A stretch of DNA of 17,219 nt from Ruminococcus sp. UBA3387 (GCA_002358895.1 DEPR01000086.1:1819-19037), one strand, 5' to 3'. Shown: positions 1 to 6,613, counted from the stretch's first letter. Notes: generated by a model not told the origin, from the letters alone. Numbers and translations: made by a program.

Positions 1-2
1 GA

Positions 3-161
3 CTGGTGAAAAATTCAGGCTTTCAGGCATCTCTCAGTAAGGAGCCGAAAATCAATTATTTGTCAAGAGATAACGAAGCCTGTCTGTATAATATGGGGAG
101 ATTTAACCGACCTGCATTTGTGTCTACAGAAGATTTTATGAAAGAATATGAAATTGAGTAA
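3..161 (+). CDS. 3' end of an unrecognised gene (partial)
   Basis: An open frame enters from the left window edge and ends at a TAA at 159-161, giving 52 visible residues (LVKNSGFQASL... to ...FMKEYEIE). No start codon is in view, so this is the C-terminus of a longer protein. An intrinsic terminator begins only a few bases after the stop, which supports this being a real gene end on the plus strand. The segment is soluble-looking, with mixed charge, no membrane stretch and no motif I can place. I do not recognise the family and assign no function. Confidence 0.6.
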   Translation: MVKNSGFQASLSKEPKINYLSRDNEACLYNMGRFNRPAFVSTEDFMKEYEIE

Positions 162-166
162 AATAA

Positions 167-209
167 AAAAGACTGTTTCATAAGCATTGGAATTATGAAG
201 CAGTCTTTT
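167..209 (+). terminator. intrinsic terminator of the partial upstream gene
   Basis: A 13-bp stem (171-183 pairing with 193-205, one G-U pair) encloses a 9-nt loop. It is extended by AAAA (167-170) pairing with the TTTT at 206-209 that forms the U-tract. It sits 5 nt after the stop at 161 and therefore ends the truncated gene at the window start. Confidence 0.85.
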
Positions 210-322
210 ATTCTGTCCAAAGCTTGCAGTCTCTATTGAAACCACATTATTGAACAGGTAATGAAACAATTTTATATTATCTTCAGCAAGATTTAAAGTA
301 TATTTAATGTCGATTCTGTTAA

Positions 323-454
323 GATTTTGTTGCAAAGCCCAATGTTCCTTATATGCCGATGATTTTTTGCTTTGTAATGTTCCTTGCGAATGATATATAT
401 GGCTATTTCAACTGGAAAAGAATAAGAAAAAGACAGAAAAAAACTGCTGTGTAA
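323..454 (+). pseudogene. remnant of a PnuC-like transporter C-terminus
   Basis: After an in-frame stop at 320-322 the plus strand reads 43 codons to a TAA at 452-454. The peptide has a hydrophobic stretch (MPMIFCFVMFLA) followed by NDIYGYFNWKRIRKRQ and a basic tail. A last membrane helix ending in an N-x-x-Y-G-x-x-N-W motif and a basic tail is reminiscent of the C-termini of PnuC nicotinamide riboside/vitamin transporters; this is from memory and is not proven. The rest of the protein is missing: the same frame has stops at 305 and 320, and the other two frames show no obvious continuation. The internal ATG at 353 could give a 33-residue peptide, but it has no Shine-Dalgarno site. The simplest reading is a decayed gene end that kept its stop and terminator. 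The flanking bases 210-322 hold nothing else I can support. Confidence 0.4.
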
Positions 455-481
455 CTTAGGTTGCACAGCAGTTATATTTTT
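437..481. terminator. bidirectional terminator between the remnant and ackA
   Basis: The stem 442-451/464-473 (AACTGCTGTG with CACAGCAGTT) continues inward through a T-G wobble and three pairs to a TTAG tetraloop at 456-459. On the minus strand the stem runs into seven Us (A437-A443) just after ackA. On the plus strand it is followed by T477-T481. The remnant's stop codon lies inside the hairpin. The uninterrupted U-tract makes it best suited to ackA. Confidence 0.85.
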
Positions 482-485
482 CAGA

Positions 486-1682
486 TTACTTGCTGATAAG
501 TGCAAGTGTATCACGAGCAATAAGAAGCTCTTCGTTGGTCGGAACAACCCATACCTGAACCTTTGAGTTTTCAGTAGAAATCTTTGTGAGTTTGCCTCTT
601 GCTTTGTTTGCTTCAGCGTCAACTTCGATACCGAAAATGTCCATATCAGAACATACATTTTCACGAATGTCAGGTGCGTTTTCACCGATACCACCGGTGA
701 AAATAATAGCGTCAAGACCGTTCATAGCAGCAGCGTATGAGCCGATGAACTTCTTTATCTGATAGCAGAATACTTCGCCGACGATCTTTGCACGGTCGTT
801 TCCTGCTTCAGCTGCAGCAGTAATATCTCTGTTGTCAGAGCCGATGCCTGAAAGTCCGAGGAAGCCTGACTTCTTGTTCATATAGTCAGTCATTTCGTCA
901 GGTGTGAAGCCCTTCTTTTTAGCAACAAATTCAATAGCAGATGGGTCAACAGCACCACAACGAGTACCCATAATAAGACCATCAAGTGGAGTAAAGCCCA
1001 TAGATGTGTCAACAGATTTTCCACCGTCAACAGCTGTAATTGAAGAACCGTTGCCGAGATGACAGGAAACAATCTTCAGGTCCTTGATGTCTTTTCCAAG
1101 AACGTTTGCAAGCTCAGCAGAAACAAATCTGTGAGATGTGCCGTGGAAGCCGTATTTTCTTACGTTAAGCTCCTCATAGCAGTCATACGGAAGACCATAG
1201 AGGAAAGCCTTTCTTGGCATTGTTGAATGGAAAGCTGTGTCGAATACAACAACCTGAGGAGTGCCTTCAGGAAGAACAGCTTTGCAAGCACGAAGTGCAA
1301 GAGCGTGTGGGTGGTTGTGAACAGGAGCAAGCTCAGCAAGGTCATCAATCTTGTCGATTACCTCGTCAGTAGCAAGACAGGTTTCCTTGAAAATTTCAGC
1401 ACCCTGTACAACACGGTGTCCAACAGCGGATACTTCTGACATTGAGTCAATAACCTTTGCATCACCTGTAGTAAGTACTTCAACCAGCTTTTCAAAAGCT
1501 TCAGTATGTGTCGGGAAATCGCAGTCAGCTTCAAAAGCTCTGCCATCACCTGTTTTGTGTGAAACGTGCCCACCGATACCGATTCTGTCGCAGTTACCCT
1601 TTGCGATTACAGATTCATCAGTCATATCAAGAAGCTGATATTTAAGTGATGAAGAACCTGCGTTTACAACTAAGATTTTCAT
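486..1682 (-). CDS. ackA: acetate kinase
   Basis: Acetate kinase interconverts acetate + ATP and acetyl phosphate + ADP in the cytoplasm. In fermenting Clostridia it usually forms acetate and ATP from acetyl phosphate made by Pta. The 398-residue protein spans the whole ASKHA-fold family. Visible landmarks are N7 in the N-terminal VVNAGSSSLK, R90, H122, D148 in FDTAFHSTMP, H180 in GFHGTSH, the CHLGNGSS phosphate loop (207-214), R241 in GTRCG, GGIGENA (330-336) and E384. I start it at 1682 because GAGAGGAGA lies 7-9 nt upstream and MKILVVNAGSSS is the family N-terminus; an in-frame ATG 33 nt further upstream has no such site. Q93 stands where VVHGGE normally has His, and GTRCGAVDP has Ala where Asp is common. 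No pta gene is in the window. The gene ends at a strong terminator and is read from its own promoter. Confidence 0.96.
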   Translation of the reverse strand: MKILVVNAGSSSLKYQLLDMTDESVIAKGNCDRIGIGGHVSHKTGDGRAFEADCDFPTHTEAFEKLVEVLTTGDAKVIDSMSEVSAVGHRVVQGAEIFKETCLATDEVIDKIDDLAELAPVHNHPHALALRACKAVLPEGTPQVVVFDTAFHSTMPRKAFLYGLPYDCYEELNVRKYGFHGTSHRFVSAELANVLGKDIKDLKIVSCHLGNGSSITAVDGGKSVDTSMGFTPLDGLIMGTRCGAVDPSAIEFVAKKKGFTPDEMTDYMNKKSGFLGLSGIGSDNRDITAAAEAGNDRAKIVGEVFCYQIKKFIGSYAAAMNGLDAIIFTGGIGENAPDIRENVCSDMDIFGIEVDAEANKARGKLTKISTENSKVQVWVVPTNEELLIARDTLALISK

Positions 1683-1722
1683 TGAAAAATCTCCTCTCAA
1701 AAAAATTAATATCAAAGGGCGA

Positions 1723-1751
1723 TTGACATTTTCCCTATGATATAATATACT
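1723..1751 (+). promoter_or_regulatory. sigma-A promoter for tmcAL
   Basis: TTGACA (1723-1728), a 17-bp spacer and TATACT (1746-1751) predict a start near 1758 and an ~88-nt leader. A closer TATAAT (1741-1746) is only 12 bp from TTGACA and so is not the preferred -10. The -10 lies within an inverted repeat shared with the opposing ackA promoter. Confidence 0.65.
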
Positions 1752-1762
1752 TTTATTATATC
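1739..1762. repeat. perfect 9-bp inverted repeat across two -10 boxes
   Basis: GATATAATA (1739-1747) and TATTATATC (1754-1762) are perfect inverted copies separated by TACTTT. The repeat covers the -10 regions of both the tmcAL and ackA promoters. It may only reflect two A/T-rich -10 elements in opposite orientation, or it may be an operator. Confidence 0.6.
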
Positions 1763-1783
1763 AAGTTATTTTACAAATTTCAA
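1755..1783 (-). promoter_or_regulatory. sigma-A promoter for ackA
   Basis: Read on the minus strand, TTGAAA (1783-1778), a 17-bp spacer and a perfect TATAAT (1760-1755) predict a start near 1748 and a ~65-nt leader before the ackA ATG. The -10 is only 3 bp from the -10 of the tmcAL promoter facing it. Confidence 0.75.
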
Positions 1784-1845
1784 GGGGTATAACAGATAAT
1801 TATACAAATTCTACATATAATTTTTAAGGAAAGGCAGGGAAGAAG

Positions 1846-3015
1846 ATGCGTATAGCAGGAATTGTTGCAGAGTACAATCCGTTTCATAACGGACATAAGT
1901 ATATGATTGAACAAACCCGACAGCAGGGTGCAACACATATCGTGGCAGTTATGAGTGGAGCTGTTGTACAGCGTGGCGATGTAGCTGTGTTTGATAAGCA
2001 TTTCCGTGCCGAAACAGCTGTGAAAAACGGTGTGGACCTGGTGGTTGAACTTCCTGTTCCTTACTCCTGTTCAAGTGGGGAGATTTTCGGAAAATCTGCC
2101 GTAGGAATTCTTGCTGGTCTTGGTAATAATGTAGTAAATAGCCTTGCCTTCGGATGTGAGAGTGATGATATTGAACTGCTGAAAAAAGCTGCAAAGGCTT
2201 TAAGTAATCTGAAGGACAATCCGTTGGTGAAGCAGAAGTTGTCAGAGGGATTAAGCTATCCGTCAGCAGTGTGTGAAACAGTAAAACAGATTTATGGCGA
2301 GGCGGTGGGAGAAATACTCCGGTCTCCAAATAATACCCTTGCTGTGGAATATATAAAATCAGCAGGGAAATTTCTACCTGATGCTGACTTTATCCCTGTC
2401 AAGCGTAAAAGTGTTGCCCACGATAGTAACGAAATTTCAGAGGGTTTTGCATCAGCTTCTGCTGTCCGTCAACTGCTGGACAAAGAACAATCCGTGTCTA
2501 ATCTTTGTCCGTATAGTACAAAACTTGTGCCTGTCCATAGCCTGAAGAATATGGAGCGTGAAATTCTTTTCCGACTTAGCTGTATGGATAAGGAAGCACT
2601 TGCAGAGTTGCCCGATTGCAGTGAGGATATAGCCGACAGAATTATGATGGCTGTGTCTGATTGCCCGAAAACTGTTGAACAGTTCCTTGATAAATGTAAG
2701 AGTAAAAACATAACTATGGCAAGACTTCGTAGAATTATGATGTATGCTGTATTGGGTGTGAAAAAGTCAGACCTTGTTTCCCCACCATTTGTAAGAGTCC
2801 TTGCTTTCAATAACAAGGGAGCAGAAATTCTGGCAAAATGCAAGGCTTCAACAATACCTGTTGATACATCCCTGAAAGCCCTTGAGAGTACATCTGAACA
2901 AGCGAAAAGGATTATACGGCTTGAAAACAGAGCAGTCAGTTTTCAGCAGACCTGCGTAACGGGTAGCTATCAGCCTGTAAATGAATACAGACGAAAAATT
3001 GAAATTACAAAATAA
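1846..3015 (+). CDS. tmcAL: tRNA(Met) cytidine acetate ligase
   Basis: TmcAL (YlbM family, formerly DUF795/DUF1768-type annotations vary) activates acetate with ATP to acetyl-AMP and transfers the acetyl group to the wobble cytidine (C34) of elongator tRNA-Met, giving ac4C in Firmicutes. The 389-residue protein starts with the nucleotidyltransferase-fold signature GIVAEYNPFHNGH, whose H14-x-x-H17 binds ATP. It continues with the diagnostic MSG-x-x-VQRGD (36-45) and KNGVDLVVELP (60-70), then SPNNTLAVEY (160-169), where known members have a conserved PNN-x-LG-x-EY. The C-terminal half is the less conserved tRNA-binding region. Length is slightly below the roughly 400 residues usual in Bacillus. 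An AAGGAAAGGCAGGGAAGA purine tract precedes the ATG. It diverges from ackA, an enzyme of the same acetate pool. The stop overlaps the first base of its terminator hairpin. Confidence 0.93.
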   Translation: MRIAGIVAEYNPFHNGHKYMIEQTRQQGATHIVAVMSGAVVQRGDVAVFDKHFRAETAVKNGVDLVVELPVPYSCSSGEIFGKSAVGILAGLGNNVVNSLAFGCESDDIELLKKAAKALSNLKDNPLVKQKLSEGLSYPSAVCETVKQIYGEAVGEILRSPNNTLAVEYIKSAGKFLPDADFIPVKRKSVAHDSNEISEGFASASAVRQLLDKEQSVSNLCPYSTKLVPVHSLKNMEREILFRLSCMDKEALAELPDCSEDIADRIMMAVSDCPKTVEQFLDKCKSKNITMARLRRIMMYAVLGVKKSDLVSPPFVRVLAFNNKGAEILAKCKASTIPVDTSLKALESTSEQAKRIIRLENRAVSFQQTCVTGSYQPVNEYRRKIEITK

Positions 3016-3040
3016 GCAGGGGTTTTAAGCTCCTGCTTTT
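3015..3040 (+). terminator. terminator of tmcAL overlapping the polymerase 3' end
   Basis: AGCAGG (3015-3020) pairs with CCTGCT (3032-3037), extended inward by G-U, G-C and U-G pairs, followed by TTTT (3037-3040). The stem begins at the last base of the tmcAL stop codon and covers the last codons of the converging polymerase gene (stop at 3025-3027). The U-tract is short and no comparable U-tract is seen on the minus strand, so it mainly serves tmcAL. Confidence 0.6.
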
Positions 3041-4284
3041 CCATTTAAAAAGCCTACAGGGTGAATTTCATTCTGTAGCCTTGCGTCAAAGGATTTAAAC
3101 CCTGAGTCGCCCATTACAACAGCACGGTTTATGCTTGAGTAGCCATATCTCGCTCTTATTTTATCTATGGCATTATTAAGGCTTTCTTTCCGTTTTGTCT
3201 TGCTTATAGGCGTGAATAAATCCAGCTGAACAGGGACGTTTTTGTCGTAAAGCTGAAAAGTGCCCACAGAAATTGAACGAATAGGAATTTCCTGCTCCCA
3301 GTCATAGGAGCTTTTGTATAGCTCAAATGCAACCCTTGCAAGCCTTACTCCGTCATCAGCAGGGCAGTTTAGAGTGGTCTGCTTTGAATAGGTGCGGAAC
3401 TTGCTGTCTTTAATCATAATGGAAACCCCATTGGCTTTCAGCCCCATTTTCCTGAGCCTTGAAGCAACGCTTTCAGCAAGTGCAAATATAAGAATTCTTA
3501 CGTCCTCGTCGTTTTCCAGATCCCTGTAAGCCGTTGTGCCGTTTGATACTGACTTTACAGGAGCCTTTGCATCGGTGAACAAAGGGATTTCGCTGTTTTC
3601 CAAGCCGTTTGCATAGCTGTAAAGATACTCTCCCCATTTTCCAAGCCAGCTCTGGAGTACATCAAGAGGGGTGGTTGCCAGTTCGCCAATGGTGTCAACT
3701 CCGTGAGCGTGGAGCTTTTTTGAAGTGGCACGTCCCACAAAAAGTAAGTCTGACGCAGGCAACCCCCATACCTTTTCACGGAAATTTTCACGGGTTATAA
3801 CTGTGGTTGCATCAGGCTTTTTCATATCAGACCCCAGCTTTGCAAAAATCTTGTTGAAGCTCGCTCCCACCGAAACGGTCAGCCCCAGTTCCTTTTTCAC
3901 CGTTTCTCTTATCTCATCAGCAACCTCTTTTATATCTCGCCTTGTACAGGTAACATCAAGCCAGCATTCGTCAATGCCAAAAGTCTCTATTCTGTCAGTG
4001 TATCGTTCATATATGAGATGTGCGGCCTTTGAAAAAGCAAGATAACGGTCATAATGAGGCTTTAGTGTAACAAGCTCAGGGCATTTCTGCTTTGCCTGCC
4101 ATATGACCTCACCTGTCTTAACGCCATATTCTTTGGCAATCTGATTTTTTGCAAGTATAATGCCGTGTCGTTCTTCCGTGTCGCCTGCTACTGCTACGGG
4201 TTTTCCCTGAAGCTCAGGATGATATAAACATTCAATGGACGCATAACAGTTGTTTATGTCAACGTGCAGAATTTTTCTATCCAT
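3025..4284 (-). CDS. dinB: Y-family DNA polymerase (DinB/Pol IV-like)
   Basis: This is an error-prone translesion DNA polymerase of the DinB/UmuC family, 419 residues. The palm carries the metal ligands D9 and D105-E106 (in GIDECWLD); Y14 in NNCYASIE is at the steric-gate position that excludes ribonucleotides. VSVGASFNKIFAKLGSDMKK (137-156) is the typical family block, followed by the thumb and little-finger regions. Q353-LDLF-357 matches the sliding-clamp binding pentapeptide QLxLF, followed by a ~60-residue tail (IRARYGY...INRAVVMGDSGF) shared with Firmicutes UmuC/YqjW-type members. I start it at 4284 (MDRKILHVDIN) because GGTGAT precedes it and the family begins there; an in-frame ATG at 4356 lies inside the promoter. 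Three LexA-like boxes indicate SOS control. A dinB versus UvrX/YqjW-like name is uncertain; the enzyme class is not. Confidence 0.92.
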   Translation of the reverse strand: MDRKILHVDINNCYASIECLYHPELQGKPVAVAGDTEERHGIILAKNQIAKEYGVKTGEVIWQAKQKCPELVTLKPHYDRYLAFSKAAHLIYERYTDRIETFGIDECWLDVTCTRRDIKEVADEIRETVKKELGLTVSVGASFNKIFAKLGSDMKKPDATTVITRENFREKVWGLPASDLLFVGRATSKKLHAHGVDTIGELATTPLDVLQSWLGKWGEYLYSYANGLENSEIPLFTDAKAPVKSVSNGTTAYRDLENDEDVRILIFALAESVASRLRKMGLKANGVSIMIKDSKFRTYSKQTTLNCPADDGVRLARVAFELYKSSYDWEQEIPIRSISVGTFQLYDKNVPVQLDLFTPISKTKRKESLNNAIDKIRARYGYSSINRAVVMGDSGFKSFDARLQNEIHPVGFLNGKAGA

Positions 4285-4299
4285 AATAATCACCAAATC

Positions 4300-4311
4300 A
4301 AACAAACGTTC
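4300..4311 (-). promoter_or_regulatory. LexA-like box 3 (downstream of +1)
   Basis: The minus strand reads GAACGTTTGTTT, one mismatch from the Gram-positive LexA/DinR core GAAC-N4-GTTC. It lies a few bases downstream of the predicted transcription start (about 4315), where a bound repressor would block escape. Confidence 0.55.
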
Positions 4312-4321
4312 CTTTAAATAT

Positions 4322-4350
4322 ATGATAACACAGAACAAACGTTTTGTCAA
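4322..4350 (-). promoter_or_regulatory. near-consensus promoter of the Y-family polymerase
   Basis: On the minus strand a perfect TTGACA (4350-4345), a 17-bp spacer and TATCAT (4327-4322) predict a start near 4315 and a ~31-nt leader. A LexA-like box fits wholly inside the spacer and another abuts the -35, so a strong core promoter appears to be held down by repressor. Confidence 0.8.
4333..4344. promoter_or_regulatory. LexA-like box 2 (inside promoter spacer)
   Basis: GAACAAACGTTT, one mismatch from GAAC-N4-GTTC, lies between the -35 and -10 of the polymerase promoter. Its centre is 18 bp from box 1 and 33 bp from box 3. Confidence 0.65.
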
Positions 4351-4362
4351 GAACAAATGTTC
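4351..4362. promoter_or_regulatory. LexA box 1 (perfect core)
   Basis: GAACAAATGTTC matches GAAC-N4-GTTC exactly and directly abuts the upstream side of the polymerase -35 (4345-4350). It is also 36 bp upstream of the -35 of the divergent hydrolase gene. Confidence 0.8.
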
Positions 4363-4398
4363 AATTTCTTGAAATTATCTTTATATTTATAAAAAGGC

Positions 4399-4427
4399 TT
4401 GAAAAATAAGGAGAAATCTGTTATTAT
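4399..4427 (+). promoter_or_regulatory. sigma-A promoter for the cysteine hydrolase gene
   Basis: TTGAAA (4399-4404), a 17-bp spacer and TATTAT (4422-4427) predict a start near 4434 and a ~39-nt leader. It does not overlap any of the three LexA-like boxes. Confidence 0.7.
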
Positions 4428-4472
4428 ATAAGAGAAAAAGTCAAGGTATAAGACAATAAAGGTGTTGAACTT

Positions 4473-5042
4473 ATGACAGAGAAAAAAGAAATATATATCG
4501 TTATCAGCCAGACGGGAACTGTTTTGTCAAGAATACTGAAGCTGATAACCAAAGCTAAATATAATCACGCCTCCATAAGTGTGGATAAGAGTCTTAGCAC
4601 AATGTACTCATTTGGCAGGCTTAATGCATATAACCCGATTTGGGGTGGCTTTGTGAAAGAAAGCCCTTTTTTCGGTACGTTCAAGCGTTTCCATAAAACA
4701 AAAGCAGTAGTTCTTAGTGTTCCTGTAACAGAGGAGCAGTATAAAGAATTAAACGTGTTTTTGCAGTATATGTATGAGCATAAAAGGGAATATCATTATA
4801 ATTATCTGGGGTTGTTCCTTGCCTGGTTTAAAATCGTGTATGCAGGAAAGAACAGCTATTATTGTTCCGAATTTGTAAGAGCAATGCTTGATAAGTTTGA
4901 TATAGTATCTGAAAACAGATTCGAGAAAATAATAAAGCCAATGAGTTTTCTTGAAATTCCTGAAGGGAGAATAGTCTATTCAGGAAGCCTGAAAGAATAT
5001 GCCGATTTTATGAGAAACAAAAAACATTTACAGACAGTATAA
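4473..5042 (+). CDS. YiiX-like permuted papain/NlpC-P60 cysteine hydrolase
   Basis: The 189-residue protein resembles the permuted papain-like (NlpC/P60, YiiX/YebB-type) hydrolases, in which the catalytic His precedes the Cys. Residues 7-10 form an initial beta strand (IYIVIS), H32 lies in KYNHASISV and C131 in SYYCSEFVRA, the usual H...C order and contexts (H-x-[AG]-[SI]; YxCSEF). No signal peptide or long membrane helix is present, so it is probably cytoplasmic. Relatives act on amide, thioester or peptide bonds, but the substrate here cannot be read from sequence. Translation likely starts at 4473; AAAGGTG upstream is a moderate ribosome site. It has its own promoter and a terminator directly after the stop, so it is monocistronic. 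The pairing with the SOS-type polymerase may be only positional. Confidence 0.7.
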   Translation: MTEKKEIYIVISQTGTVLSRILKLITKAKYNHASISVDKSLSTMYSFGRLNAYNPIWGGFVKESPFFGTFKRFHKTKAVVLSVPVTEEQYKELNVFLQYMYEHKREYHYNYLGLFLAWFKIVYAGKNSYYCSEFVRAMLDKFDIVSENRFEKIIKPMSFLEIPEGRIVYSGSLKEYADFMRNKKHLQTV

Positions 5043-5079
5043 AACCTCCGACTATCGAAAGATAATCGGAGGCTTTTTT
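5041..5079. terminator. bidirectional terminator between hydrolase and FAD dehydrogenase
   Basis: CCTCCGA (5045-5051) pairs with TCGGAGG (5066-5072). After one mismatch the stem continues through TATC/GATA closed by a GAAA tetraloop. T5074-T5079 follow on the plus strand, and AAAA (5041-5044) gives a short U-tract on the minus strand. The hairpin sits in the gap between the two convergent stops, and its plus-strand U-tract just touches the dehydrogenase stop codon. Confidence 0.85.
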
Positions 5080-6454
5080 AGTATTTATCTGATATAGTCC
5101 TTGCCGCATAAACGCCTGAAGCAGCAGCCTGTGATAATGAGTGCGTAACGCCTGAACCGTCGCCAAGAATGTACATTCCCTTGACTGTGGTTTCAAGATT
5201 TTCGTCTACCTCAACTCTTGAGTTGTAGAACTTGACTTCAACTCCATAAAGCAGAGTGTCGTCATTAGCCATACCCGGAGCAATCTTGTCCAGAGCGTAA
5301 ATCATCTCGATAATATCGTCAAGCTGACGCTTCGGGATAACAAGACTAAGGTCGCCTGGAGTAGCTTTCAGAGTAGGATTCAGGAAGGTCTGATTGAATC
5401 TGTGTTCGTTTGTGCGTCTGCCTGATACCAGGTCGCCGAATCGCTGTACAAGTACCCCACCACCCAGCATATTTGAAAGCCTTGCAATAGATTCGCCGTA
5501 TGCGTTGGAATCCTTGAACGGCTCTGAGAAGGTGTTTGCAACCAGCAGAGCAAAGTTGGTGTTGTCTGTGTGTAAAGCAGGGTCGGAATAGCTGTGGCCG
5601 TTTACAGTAACAATACCATTGGTGTTTTCATTTACTACTTCACCATAAGGATTCATACAGAAGGTTCTTACAAGGTCGCCGTATTTCTTTGTCCGGTATA
5701 CAATTTTACTTTCGTATACCTTGCTTGTGATATGCTCAAAAACAGCAGCAGGAATTTCAACACGCACACCTATGTCTACACGGTTTGACTGACGGTTGAT
5801 ACCGAACTTGTCGCAGATTTCAGAAATCCATTTTGAACCGCTTCGCCCGGCTGTTACAACAGTCTGGGAGCATTCATAAGTATCCTTGTCTGTAATAACG
5901 GTGAAAGTCTCTCCGTCTTTTGTGATATCTTTTACGGTTTCATAGAACTTGAAATCAATCTTATCCTTGACATAATCATAAATGTTCTGCAGGATTTTCA
6001 GGTTTCTGTCTGTGCCGAGATGTCTTACCTGTGCGTCAAGAAGATGCAGGTCATATTTGAGTGCCTCAGCCTTGATTGCAGAATTTGTGGTGGAATAAAG
6101 CTTTGCACCCTCACCACCCATTTTCAGGTTGATTTCGTCAACATATCTCATAAGCTCAAGAGCTTCGTCCTTACCTGTGAATGTGTATAAATCCCCACCG
6201 AAATTATTGGTGATGTTGTATTTGCCGTCTGACATACCACCTGCACCACCAAAGCCGTGCATAATGGAACATACCTTGCAGTTTATGCAGGATTTTATCT
6301 TTTTGCCGTCAATAGGGCATTTTCTTTGGCTGACAGGTCCACCCTGGTCAACAATACAAACCTTAATATCTTTTCCTATGGTAACAAGCTCGTAAGCCAT
6401 AAAGACGCCTGCAGCACCGGCACCAACAACTATAACATCATATTTATTCGACAT
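5078..6454 (-). CDS. FAD-dependent dehydrogenase (COG2509-type)
   Basis: This is a 458-residue flavoprotein. The N-terminus is a Rossmann dinucleotide fold, VIVVGAGAAG (8-16), and the C-terminus carries the second FAD-contact motif ILGDGSGVTHSLSQAAASG. Between residues 46 and 62 four cysteines lie in the pattern C-x9-C-x2-C-x2-C, followed by HGFGGAGGMSDGK, the hallmark of the uncharacterised FAD-dependent dehydrogenases grouped as COG2509. The cysteine spacing could hold a metal or Fe-S cluster, but this is inference. The reaction and electron partner are unknown for this group as far as I know. The ATG at 6454 has an AAAGGAA site upstream and begins right at the Rossmann strand. It is a single gene with its own strong promoter, divergent from xpt; the frame is intact with no sign of damage. 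Confidence 0.85.
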   Translation of the reverse strand: MSNKYDVIVVGAGAAGVFMAYELVTIGKDIKVCIVDQGGPVSQRKCPIDGKKIKSCINCKVCSIMHGFGGAGGMSDGKYNITNNFGGDLYTFTGKDEALELMRYVDEINLKMGGEGAKLYSTTNSAIKAEALKYDLHLLDAQVRHLGTDRNLKILQNIYDYVKDKIDFKFYETVKDITKDGETFTVITDKDTYECSQTVVTAGRSGSKWISEICDKFGINRQSNRVDIGVRVEIPAAVFEHITSKVYESKIVYRTKKYGDLVRTFCMNPYGEVVNENTNGIVTVNGHSYSDPALHTDNTNFALLVANTFSEPFKDSNAYGESIARLSNMLGGGVLVQRFGDLVSGRRTNEHRFNQTFLNPTLKATPGDLSLVIPKRQLDDIIEMIYALDKIAPGMANDDTLLYGVEVKFYNSRVEVDENLETTVKGMYILGDGSGVTHSLSQAAASGVYAARTISDKY

Positions 6455-6484
6455 ATAAATATTCCTTTCATTTAATCTAATATT

Positions 6485-6513
6485 ATGATAAAACTTTTTA
6501 AAGTTGTTGTCAA
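6485..6513 (-). promoter_or_regulatory. sigma-A promoter of the FAD dehydrogenase
   Basis: On the minus strand TTGACA (6513-6508), a 17-bp spacer and TATCAT (6490-6485) predict a start near 6478. The spacer holds an inverted repeat AACTTT-TT-AAAGTT (6492-6505). A second repeat, AATAGTTT (6512-6519) with AAACTATT (6540-6547), lies at and upstream of the -35. Either could be an operator, but the region is very A/T-rich. Confidence 0.7.
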
Positions 6514-6613
6514 TAGTTTGCTATAATTTTGAACATAATAAACTATTCCAAAGTGTTTGAATAATTTTTTGTGATTATATTTAAAAATATTTGTCTGAAT
6601 TTAAAATTTTCTA

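Noticed and set aside
63..335. Minus-strand 90-codon open frame near the window start
   Set aside because: It runs across a plus-strand terminator and the end of the partial upstream gene, has no recognisable motif, and its composition looks like antisense of A/T-rich DNA.
4285..4356. Upstream ATG for the Y-family polymerase
   Set aside because: It falls within a LexA-like box and upstream of the predicted transcription start, so it would not be in the message.
4345..4472. LexA control of the cysteine hydrolase gene and a joint DNA-damage system with the polymerase
   Set aside because: The nearest LexA box ends 36 bp upstream of the hydrolase -35 and does not overlap its promoter, and nothing in the hydrolase itself points to DNA repair.
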